A DNA stretch of 16,624 nt, taken from assembly GCA_044223515.1 (NCBI GenBank), contig JBGALV010000100.1, forward strand, positions 1 to 16,624, written 5' to 3'. This document shows positions 1 through 6,341 of this stretch, in pieces (the first letter of the stretch is position 1; every line of letters starts with the position of its first letter). The position numbers and the translations under genes are program-made. A model generated the notes under the pieces. That model had not been told where the DNA came from. It worked only from the letters and a program-made list of their open reading frames with translations, and did no database searches. This stretch comes from SHVZ01 sp044223515 (lineage in GTDB: Bacteria > Pseudomonadota > Alphaproteobacteria > SHVZ01).

Positions 1-390
1 CGGACCGCGCGCATCGTCCGTGCCTCGGTGCTGGTCGTGCGCGAGATGGACTACGTGCAGGCGGCGAAGGCGCTCGGCGCCGGTCATGTCCGGATCATCC
101 TTCGCCACATCCTGCCGAATTCGTTGGGGCCGCTGGTGGTCCAGCTGACTTTCGTCTTCGCCTATGCGGTGCTGTCGGAAGCGGCCCTGAGCTTCCTCGG
201 CATGGGGCCGCCGCCGCCGACGCCGACCTGGGGCAACATCATCTCCGACGGCCGCGACTACCTGAGAGAGGCGCCCTGGATCTGCCTCTATCCAGGGCTC
301 GCCATCTCGATCACCGTGCTCGGTCTCAACCTGCTCGGCGACGGGCTCCGCGACATCCTCGATCCGAGGATGAAGGTGACCCAGGGCTAG
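1..390 (+). CDS. ABC transporter permease, DppC/OppC type (3' part only)
   Basis: Inner-membrane permease of a peptide/nickel-type ABC importer. Only the last 129 residues are in the window; the frame is open from base 1, so the gene starts upstream. The EAA loop that contacts the ATPase is clear at residues 19-43 of the fragment (VQAAKALGAGHVRIILRHIL), followed by hydrophobic segments and the family's closing pattern GDGLRDILDPR near the C-terminus. The usual partners (DppB-like permease, binding protein, ATPases) would lie outside to the left or elsewhere. The two SBP_bac_5 proteins in this window are candidate partners, although the nearer one is separated from this gene by the opposite-strand BKACE/GntR pair. 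The gene ends only 10 bp from the convergent BKACE stop. The family is certain; the substrate is unknown. Confidence 0.93.
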   Translation, partial: RTARIVRASVLVVREMDYVQAAKALGAGHVRIILRHILPNSLGPLVVQLTFVFAYAVLSEAALSFLGMGPPPPTPTWGNIISDGRDYLREAPWICLYPGLAISITVLGLNLLGDGLRDILDPRMKVTQG

Positions 391-406
391 AATCCAGGGG
401 CTAGAA
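381..406. repeat. Short tandem near-duplication spanning two convergent stop codons
   Basis: CCAGGGCTAGAA (381-392) is followed one base later by CCAGGGGCTAGAA (394-406). The first copy carries the TAG stop of the permease. The second copy carries, read on the minus strand, the TAG stop of the BKACE gene. This is seen directly. It looks like a small slippage duplication at the gene boundary, and no function is proposed. Confidence 0.6.
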
Positions 407-1345
407 CTTCACCCGGTCGCCGCCCTTCAGCTGAAGGATCTGGCGTGCCTCGTCCGGTGTCGCGATCTCGAGTGACAGCGTCTCCAGCACGTGGCGGATC
501 TTCTTCACCTGGTCGGCATTGCTCTTCGCGAGCTCGCCCTTGCCGACATAGATCGAGTCTTCCATGCCGACGCGGACGTTGCCGCCCATCATCGCGCCCA
601 TGGTGCAGAGCGACATTTGATGCTTGCCGGCGGCGAGGATCGACCATTGGTAGTCGCCGAACAGGCGGTCGGCGGTCCGCTTCATGTGCTGCAGGTCTTC
701 CGGATGGGGGCCGATGCCGCCCAGGATGCCGAAGATGGTCTGTACGAACAGCGGCGGCTTGATCAGCTTGCGGTCGAGGAAGTGGGCCAGCGTGTAGAGA
801 TGACCGACGTCGTAGCATTCGCACTCGAAGCGGACGCCGTGGCCTTCGCCCAGGTCCTTCATGAACCGCTCGATCTGGCCGAAGGTGTTGCTGACGATCG
901 AGTCCTTCGTCTTCTCGAGGTAGGGCTTTTCCCACGGATGCTTCCAGTCCTTGATCTTGTCGGTGATCTGGAAGAGGCCGAAGTTCATCGAGCCCATGTT
1001 GAGCGAGCAGATCTCGGGGCTGGCGCGGAGCGGCGCGGCGAGCCTGTCCTCGATCGACATGCCGAGGCTGCCGCCGGTGGTGATGTTCACCACGACGTTC
1101 GAGGCCTGCTTGATCCGCGGCAGGAACTGCATGAACACGTTCGGGTCCGGGGTAGGGCTGCCGTCCGGGTTACGCGCATGCAGGTGGACGATGGCGGCAC
1201 CGGCCTCGGCGGCTGCGATCGAGTCAGCGGCGATCTGGTCAGGCGTTATCGGCAGGTAGGGCGTCATCGTCGGCGTATGGATCGAGCCGGTGACGGCGCA
1301 GGTGATGATCACCTTGCGGCCTGCGGGCTTGGCGGCAGCGGTCAT
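401..1345 (-). CDS. Beta-keto acid cleavage enzyme (BKACE, DUF849 family)
   Basis: A 314-residue cytoplasmic TIM-barrel enzyme of the family named for 3-keto-5-aminohexanoate cleavage protein (Kce). Members condense a beta-keto acid with acetyl-CoA to give acetoacetate and a shortened CoA thioester. Zinc-ligand positions are intact: HLH at 54-56 and the Glu of GMED at 262. Other active-site positions known in Kce also appear kept: TTGG at 89-92, S119 and N121 in NMGSMNFG, the ECE at 174-176, R258 and D263. The acidic residue after TG-A in Kce (Glu14 as I recall), which helps hold the substrate amino group, is Ile22 here (TGSIHTP). That argues against 3-keto-5-aminohexanoate as substrate. GGGGAA lies 6 nt before the ATG. 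The GntR gene is 29 bp upstream on the same strand, so the two are probably co-transcribed. The family call is sure; the substrate is unknown. Confidence 0.93.
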   Translation of the reverse strand: MTAAAKPAGRKVIITCAVTGSIHTPTMTPYLPITPDQIAADSIAAAEAGAAIVHLHARNPDGSPTPDPNVFMQFLPRIKQASNVVVNITTGGSLGMSIEDRLAAPLRASPEICSLNMGSMNFGLFQITDKIKDWKHPWEKPYLEKTKDSIVSNTFGQIERFMKDLGEGHGVRFECECYDVGHLYTLAHFLDRKLIKPPLFVQTIFGILGGIGPHPEDLQHMKRTADRLFGDYQWSILAAGKHQMSLCTMGAMMGGNVRVGMEDSIYVGKGELAKSNADQVKKIRHVLETLSLEIATPDEARQILQLKGGDRVKF

Positions 1346-1374
1346 GAGCGGTTCCCCGAGGATTGTGTTGGATG

Positions 1375-2103
1375 TCAGGTGGGCTGGCGGAGCGGACGGA
1401 TTGTTGACGGCGTTTCCGGAAGCGATTGCAGAAGGTAATCGGTAAGGCCTCGAAGGTCGCCTTCGACGGCGGCCCGCACGCCCTCCGCATCGCGTCGGTC
1501 GAGCGCAGCCAGCATGTCGGCGTGATGGTCGGCCGTGATCTGCTGGTCGATCTCCGGCCGGTTGGCGATGTCGTCGATGCAGCCGCGCAGCGACGGGCCG
1601 ATCTGCAGCCAGAGGCTCTCGATCATCCGCAGCATCACCGGGCGGTCGGCGGCCGCATAGAGCGTGAAGTGGAACTGCCAGTTTGTGGTGACGTAGCGCT
1701 CGACGTCGCGCTTGGCGAGGAAGGCATGCATCTTTCGATCGAGCGCATGCATCTCTTCGGTTTCGCGCGGCGTGATCCTCGTTGCGGCGATCGCGCCGGC
1801 GCGACCCTCGAGCATCTCGCGCGTTTCCTGGATGTCGGCACAGCGCTCTCGCGAGAGCACCGGCACCGCGACCGAGCGGCTCGGTAGCACTTCGAGGGCC
1901 TGCTCCGCGGCAAGCCGGCTCAACGCGTCGCGCACCGGCATGTGGCTGGTGCCGAATTGATCGGAAAGCGCACGGACGATCAAGACCTCGCCGGGCGCGA
2001 AATGGCCACGCACGAGCGCCTGCCGCAGCTCGACATAGACCCGCTCCTGCATCGTGTCGCGCTCGACCGGAGCGAAGGAGGGGCGGCGGGTTGCGGTCGT
2101 CAT
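1375..2103 (-). CDS. GntR-family transcriptional regulator, FCD (FadR/VanR-type) subgroup
   Basis: A 242-residue regulator. The N-terminal winged helix-turn-helix covers about residues 15-80, with recognition helix MPVRDALSRLAAE (55-67). The all-helical FCD ligand domain covers about 85-230. FCD domains usually bind a metal through Asp/Asn and three His. Here N141, H145 and H194 are in place, but the last His position is Asp216 (VEGDL, where most members have HL). The residue could still coordinate metal, or the effector pocket may differ. The gene is divergent from the solute-binding-protein operon and upstream of BKACE, so it most likely controls both from the 165-bp region between them. 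FCD regulators commonly respond to carboxylic acids or catabolic intermediates. The ATG at 2103 gives a normal family N-terminus, although no strong Shine-Dalgarno is visible. Confidence 0.92.
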   Translation of the reverse strand: MTTATRRPSFAPVERDTMQERVYVELRQALVRGHFAPGEVLIVRALSDQFGTSHMPVRDALSRLAAEQALEVLPSRSVAVPVLSRERCADIQETREMLEGRAGAIAATRITPRETEEMHALDRKMHAFLAKRDVERYVTTNWQFHFTLYAAADRPVMLRMIESLWLQIGPSLRGCIDDIANRPEIDQQITADHHADMLAALDRRDAEGVRAAVEGDLRGLTDYLLQSLPETPSTIRPLRQPT

Positions 2104-2268
2104 GCGGGGTGACCCGGGTTAAGCGTGTCGGTGTCGTGTTCCACTACCTCAAAGCGTCCGGGGCGCGTCTGGCGTTTCGCGGCCGATCCTATCAGTTGCC
2201 CGTGCCCGTATTAAGCATCTATCTTTGCGCAAAGATCGAAATGCCATCCGAACGAGCTGGAGAGCGTC
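2104..2268. promoter_or_regulatory. Divergent control region between the GntR regulator and the SBP operon
   Basis: A 165-bp non-coding stretch between two divergent starts, more AT-rich in its right half than the surrounding genes. It holds a perfect 16-bp palindrome (2221-2236). A weak candidate promoter for the rightward operon is TTGCCC (2196-2201) with TATCTT (2220-2225), 18-bp spacing, which would place the palindrome across the -10 element. GGAG at 2259-2262 lies 6 nt before the ATG at 2269. No clear promoter was found for the leftward gene. Control by the adjacent GntR protein is inferred from position. Confidence 0.6.
2221..2236. promoter_or_regulatory. Perfect 16-bp palindrome, candidate operator
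   Basis: ATCTTTGCGCAAAGAT is a perfect inverted repeat, AT-rich in a GC-rich region. It starts 48 bp and ends 33 bp upstream of the solute-binding-protein ATG, downstream of or overlapping a possible -10 element. This is the expected place for a repressor site. The neighbouring divergent GntR regulator is the obvious candidate ligand. The palindrome is seen directly; its role as an operator is inference. Confidence 0.5.
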
Positions 2269-3837
2269 ATGAAGACCTTGTCCGTCGCGGCGATCATTGG
2301 CTTCGCGGGCCTGGCGGCGATGAGCCTGCCGGCCGGTGCGGAAACGGTCCTGAAGGTCGTGCCGCAGGCCGATCTCAAGAACATCGACCCGAATCTCAAT
2401 ACCGCGACGATCACGCAGCTTCACGGCTACATGGTCTACGACGTGCTGGTCGGCGCCGACCGGACGCTCGACTGGAAGCCGCAGATGGCCGAGAGCTGGG
2501 CGGTGAGCCCGGACGGCCTCACCTACACCTTCAAACTTCGACCTGGCCTGAAATGGCATGACGGCGGCGCAGTCACGACCAAGGACATCATTCCCTCGAT
2601 CGAGCGCTGGGCCGCCAAGTCGGGCGACGGCAAGACGCTGATGAAGTATGTCGGGCGTGTCGCGGCCAAGGACGACATGTCTTTCGAGATCGTGCTCAAG
2701 GAGAAGGTCGGCATCGTTCTCTCCTCGCTCGGCAACCCTTTCCTGCCGGCCTTCATGATGCGCGAGAAGGACGCGAAGCTGTCTCCGGACGAACCCGTCA
2801 AGGAGGCGATCGGCTCAGGTCCCTTCACCTTCGAGGCGAAGGAGTGGGAGCCGGGCCACAAGGTCGTCTACAAGAAGAACGCCGCCTACGTCCCGCGCGC
2901 CGAGCCGAGCAACGCCTATGCGGGTGCCAAGGCGCCGAAGGTCGACCGGGTCGAGTGGCTCTACATCCCGGATCCGACGATCGCGGTGCAGTCGCTGCTG
3001 AAGAACGAGGTCGACATCCTCGAGCAGCCGGCGACCGACCTGATCCCGACGATGAAGAAGGATCCGAACGTCACCCTCAAGATCCTCGATCCGTTCGGCA
3101 CGATCGGAATGCTGCGCTTCAATCATCTCTATCCGCCGTTCAACGATGCCCGGATCCGGCGCGCCGCCCTGCATGCGATCGACCAGGCGGCGCTGCTGGA
3201 CGCGATGGTGGGCCAGCCCGACCTGCAGAAGCCCTGCCTCGCCGTCTTCATGTGCGGCGGACCGTTCGAAAGCGACGTCGCGACCCAGGCCTTCGCCAAG
3301 CCGGACATCGCAGCGGCGAAGAAGCTCCTCGCCGAGGCCGGCTACAAGGGCGAGCCGATCGTGCTGATGGACCCGACCGACCAGAACCTCGTCCACAACA
3401 TCTCGGTGGTCGCGGCCTCCCAGCTAAAGGCGGCCGGCTTCAATGTCGACCTGCAGTCGATGGACTGGTCGACGATGACATCGCGCCGCGGCAGCAAGGC
3501 CCAGCCCGGGCAGGGCTCGCCGGGCTGGAACATCTTCCCGACCTTCTGGACCGGCTTCATCATCGGCAATCCGGGCACCAACATCCCGCTTGCCGGTGAT
3601 GCGGTCTGGCCGGGCTGGTACACCGATGCCGAGACCGAGAAGCTTCGCGGCGAGTTCCTGACCACGGCCGATCGCGACCAGCAGAAGAAGATCGCCGAGG
3701 CCCTGCAGCGTCGCTACTACGAGCAGGTGCCGTACCTCTCGACCGGCCAGTTCCGTCGCCCGGTCGCCTGGCGCAACACCGTCACCGGCGTACCGGAGAC
3801 GCTCCAGCTCTTGGTCTGGAACGTGGAGAAGAAATAA
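2269..3837 (+). CDS. ABC transporter substrate-binding protein, SBP_bac_5 family (first of two paralogues)
   Basis: A 522-residue periplasmic binding protein of the peptide/nickel (DppA/OppA-like) family. The signal peptide comprises basic MK, a hydrophobic core (about 4-20) and AGA before a likely cut after residue 24. There is no lipobox Cys. Family landmarks include HGYMVYD (52-58), LRPGLKWHDG (90-99), GSGPF (182-186) and YVPR (207-210). C323 and C329 form a CX5C pair that could be a disulfide and is also found in the paralogue at 12706. Members bind peptides, sugars, opines and other small compounds, so the ligand cannot be read from the family. It is the first gene of a probable operon whose next gene starts only 3 bp after its stop. 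Cognate permeases may be those ending at 390. Confidence 0.93.
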   Translation: MKTLSVAAIIGFAGLAAMSLPAGAETVLKVVPQADLKNIDPNLNTATITQLHGYMVYDVLVGADRTLDWKPQMAESWAVSPDGLTYTFKLRPGLKWHDGGAVTTKDIIPSIERWAAKSGDGKTLMKYVGRVAAKDDMSFEIVLKEKVGIVLSSLGNPFLPAFMMREKDAKLSPDEPVKEAIGSGPFTFEAKEWEPGHKVVYKKNAAYVPRAEPSNAYAGAKAPKVDRVEWLYIPDPTIAVQSLLKNEVDILEQPATDLIPTMKKDPNVTLKILDPFGTIGMLRFNHLYPPFNDARIRRAALHAIDQAALLDAMVGQPDLQKPCLAVFMCGGPFESDVATQAFAKPDIAAAKKLLAEAGYKGEPIVLMDPTDQNLVHNISVVAASQLKAAGFNVDLQSMDWSTMTSRRGSKAQPGQGSPGWNIFPTFWTGFIIGNPGTNIPLAGDAVWPGWYTDAETEKLRGEFLTTADRDQQKKIAEALQRRYYEQVPYLSTGQFRRPVAWRNTVTGVPETLQLLVWNVEKK

Positions 3838-3840
3838 GCC

Positions 3841-4881
3841 ATGGATCGCGCCAGCCTTCGCGGCAAGGTTCAGACCGTCGCCGGCCTCATCGACCCTTCC
3901 AAGCTCGGCAACGTGCTGATGCACGAGCACCTGCTGTGCGACATCCGCACGCCGACGATGAAGAAGTCGAACGTCAAGGATCCGGAGATCACGCTTCAGA
4001 ACAGGTATGCCATCGACTACGGCCGCATGCCGCATGCGATGCAGTACGTGATGGACATGAAGGACATCGCGATCGTCGAGATGGAGAGTTTGATCCAGGT
4101 CGGCGGCCAGTCGCTGGTCGAGCTCACCTGCGGCGGCATCAAGCCCGATCCCAGAGGCCTCCTGGATATCCAGCTCGCAACCGGCGTCAACGTCGTGATG
4201 GGCTGCGGCTACTACGTCGAAGAGTATCAGGAAGAGGAGAACCATCGCCGGAAGCCCGATGACTTCGCGCGTGAGATGGTGACCCAGATCCTGGACGGAG
4301 CCTGGGGCACCGACATCCGTGCGGGTATCATCGGCGAGATCGGCTGTCAGACGCCGTGGACGGCGCTCGAGAAGCGCGTGATGCAGGGCGCGATCCTGGC
4401 GCAGCAGGAAACCGGGGTGACGCTCAACATCCATACCGGCCGAGACGAGGATCTGCCGCTCGAGATCGCGACATCGGTCAGGGGCTGGGGTGGCGATCTC
4501 TCGCGAACAATCATCAGCCATATCGATCGCACGATCTTCGATGAGGACCGGCTGCTGAAGCTTGCGGAGACAGGGGTCGGCATCGAGTTCGACCTGTTCG
4601 GCACCGAGCACACCTACTACCGCCTCAACGAGGCAATCGACCGACCGAACGACGGCCGCCGTCTGCAGCTGATCCGGGCGCTGATCGACCGCGGCCATCT
4701 GTCTCAGGTCGTGATCTCCCACGACATATGCTCCCGGACCCGCCTGACCTCCTTCGGCGGCCACGGCTATGGCCATATCTTCACGAACGTGCTGCCCCTG
4801 ATGCGGGCGCGGGGCTTCAGCCAGGAGGAGATCGACGCGATCCTGGTCGAGAACCCCAGGCGCTTCCTGACGATTGTGTGA
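3841..4881 (+). CDS. Phosphotriesterase-family metal-dependent hydrolase (lactonase/PHP-like)
   Basis: A 346-residue cytoplasmic TIM-barrel amidohydrolase of the phosphotriesterase (PTE) superfamily. Binuclear metal ligands are all visible: HEH at 28-30, H198 (NIHTG), H227 (SHID) and D295 (SHDI). The bridging ligand, a carboxylated Lys in classical PTE, is Glu166 (IIGEIG), as in the PTE-homology-protein branch. That branch tends to be lactonases, amidases or esterases rather than organophosphate hydrolases. Only 3 bp separate it from the SBP stop, and its ribosome site (GGAGAAG) lies inside the end of the SBP gene. The pair are therefore probably translationally linked, and the hydrolase likely acts on what the SBP imports. 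The family and metal site are sure; the bond cleaved is unknown. Confidence 0.92.
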   Translation: MDRASLRGKVQTVAGLIDPSKLGNVLMHEHLLCDIRTPTMKKSNVKDPEITLQNRYAIDYGRMPHAMQYVMDMKDIAIVEMESLIQVGGQSLVELTCGGIKPDPRGLLDIQLATGVNVVMGCGYYVEEYQEEENHRRKPDDFAREMVTQILDGAWGTDIRAGIIGEIGCQTPWTALEKRVMQGAILAQQETGVTLNIHTGRDEDLPLEIATSVRGWGGDLSRTIISHIDRTIFDEDRLLKLAETGVGIEFDLFGTEHTYYRLNEAIDRPNDGRRLQLIRALIDRGHLSQVVISHDICSRTRLTSFGGHGYGHIFTNVLPLMRARGFSQEEIDAILVENPRRFLTIV

Positions 4882-4970
4882 TGCGTTTATGGCTTGCCCG
4901 GCCGTTGCCCGAAGGTAGGCTGTCCGGCGGCCTTGTCTGAGTGCTGCCCATTTCCTGAACGGAGATCATC

Positions 4971-6287
4971 ATGACCGCCGCCCGCTCGATCAATGCGGAT
5001 GTCGCCGAGGCGCTGGAGGAGGCTAAGGCCAACTACGCCAAGGCCAACCCGAAGAGCCGGGCGGTGCATAGCAAGGCACTGAAGAGCCTTCCCGGCGGCA
5101 ACACCCGGACCGGGATCTTCTTCGATCCGTTCCCGATCGCCTGGGAGCGGGGCGAGGGCGCGCGGCTCTTCGACGCCGACGGCCACAGCTATGTCGACTT
5201 CATCTCGGAGGCGACCGCCGGCATCTACGGCCACAGCCACCCGGGCATCAAGGACGCGATCGAGAAGCGCATGGCGCTCGGCTGGAATCTCGGCGGCCAC
5301 ACCGCGCTCGAGAGCGAGCTCGCAGAGATCATCATCGATCGCTTCCCGTCGATCGAGCGTCTCCGCTTCGTGAACTCCGGCACCGAAGCCAACATGTTCA
5401 ATGTGCAGGTCGCGCGCGTCGCGACCGGCCGTCCGGCAGTGATGGGATTCAACGGCTGCTATCACGGCGGTTTCCTCACCTTCACCGCGGCGACAAACCC
5501 TCTGAACGTCCCGTTCGAGACGGTGGTCGGAAACTACAACGACGTCGAAGGCACGCGCGCGCTGATGGCGAAGAACGCCAGCCGCCTCGCCGCGGTGATC
5601 TTCGAGCCGATGCTCGGCGGCGGCGGCTGCATCCCGGCGACTCCTGAGTTCCTGAAGATGCTGCGCGAGGAGACGACCAAGCACGGCATCGTCATGATCA
5701 TGGACGAAGTCATGACCTCGCGACTTTCCTCGGGTGGCCTGCAGAAGCACACCGGCGTCATTCCGGACCTGACCTCGCTCGGCAAGTATATCGGCGGCGG
5801 CCTGCCGGCCGGGGCCTTCGGCGGCAAGGCCGAGTTCCTCGACCTCTTCGATCCGCGCAAGGCTGAGGCGCTGCCGCATTCCGGCACCTACAACAACAAC
5901 GTCATGACCCTGGCCTGCGGCATCGCCGGTCTCGGCAAGATCTACACCAAGGAAGCGGCGACGACCCTGAACGCCCGCGGCGACGGGCTCCGCAAGCGGC
6001 TGAATGCCGTCTGCGACAAGGCCGGCGTCGGCATGCAGTTCTTAGGGATCGGCTCGATGCTGGCCGTCCATATGCAGCGCGGCGACATCCGTACGCCGCA
6101 GGAAGCCGCCAAAGGCAATGCCAAGCTGCGCGAGCTGTTCTTCTTCGACCTGCTGGAGAAGGGAGTCCACGTCATGCCGAAGCGCGGCATGCTGGCGCTC
6201 TGCCTGCCGCTGACCGACGCCGACTTCGACACGCTGGTGGCGGCGGTCGAGGAGTTCGTCCAGGTTCGGCGCTCGCTGTTCGACTGA
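4971..6287 (+). CDS. Class III PLP aminotransferase, probable beta-amino acid (beta-phenylalanine-type) transaminase
   Basis: A 438-residue fold-type I PLP enzyme. The Schiff-base lysine is K272 (SLGKYIGGG), the PLP-nitrogen Asp is D245 (MDEVMTSRL) and the phosphate loop is SGTEAN (136-141). Automated tools often call this family glutamate-1-semialdehyde aminomutase. The landmarks instead resemble the beta-phenylalanine aminotransferase of Variovorax paradoxus as I remember it: RGEGARLFDADGH, TAGIYGHSHP, EVMTSRL, SGTYNNNVMT, MQFLGIGS and LPLTDAD. The Arg that holds the beta-amino acid carboxylate there (R41) matches R46 here, and R405 matches its second, mobile Arg region. Such an enzyme turns a beta-amino acid into a beta-keto acid, exactly the substrate class of the BKACE 3.6 kb away. 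A Shine-Dalgarno (GGAGA) precedes the ATG. The gap to the hydrolase is 89 bp with no evident terminator. Confidence 0.88.
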   Translation: MTAARSINADVAEALEEAKANYAKANPKSRAVHSKALKSLPGGNTRTGIFFDPFPIAWERGEGARLFDADGHSYVDFISEATAGIYGHSHPGIKDAIEKRMALGWNLGGHTALESELAEIIIDRFPSIERLRFVNSGTEANMFNVQVARVATGRPAVMGFNGCYHGGFLTFTAATNPLNVPFETVVGNYNDVEGTRALMAKNASRLAAVIFEPMLGGGGCIPATPEFLKMLREETTKHGIVMIMDEVMTSRLSSGGLQKHTGVIPDLTSLGKYIGGGLPAGAFGGKAEFLDLFDPRKAEALPHSGTYNNNVMTLACGIAGLGKIYTKEAATTLNARGDGLRKRLNAVCDKAGVGMQFLGIGSMLAVHMQRGDIRTPQEAAKGNAKLRELFFFDLLEKGVHVMPKRGMLALCLPLTDADFDTLVAAVEEFVQVRRSLFD

Positions 6288-6311
6288 TCGTCGGGACATC
6301 GGCAGCCGTAT

Positions 6312-6335
6312 CGGGCATGCTCACGCCCGGGAGGG
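6312..6335 (+). promoter_or_regulatory. Small GC hairpin abutting a strong ribosome binding site
   Basis: CGGGC (6312-6316) and GCCCG (6325-6329) can pair around an 8-base loop. The stem ends directly against GGAGGG (6330-6335), the ribosome site 6 nt before the methyltransferase ATG at 6342. Folding might influence translation. A stem of this size is also common by chance in GC-rich DNA. Confidence 0.25.
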
Positions 6336-6341
6336 CCAAGG

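Noticed and set aside
3424..4776. 450-residue open frame on the minus strand opposite the SBP and PTE-family genes
   Set aside because: It is antisense to two clear enzyme/binding-protein genes, crosses their boundary, and its composition (rich in His, Asp, Arg, Leu) is the usual shadow of GC-rich coding DNA.
4882..4970. Terminator or promoter between the PTE-family and aminotransferase genes
   Set aside because: The 89-bp gap has GC-rich short repeats but no convincing stem with a T-run and no clear -35/-10 pair; I treat the genes as one operon.
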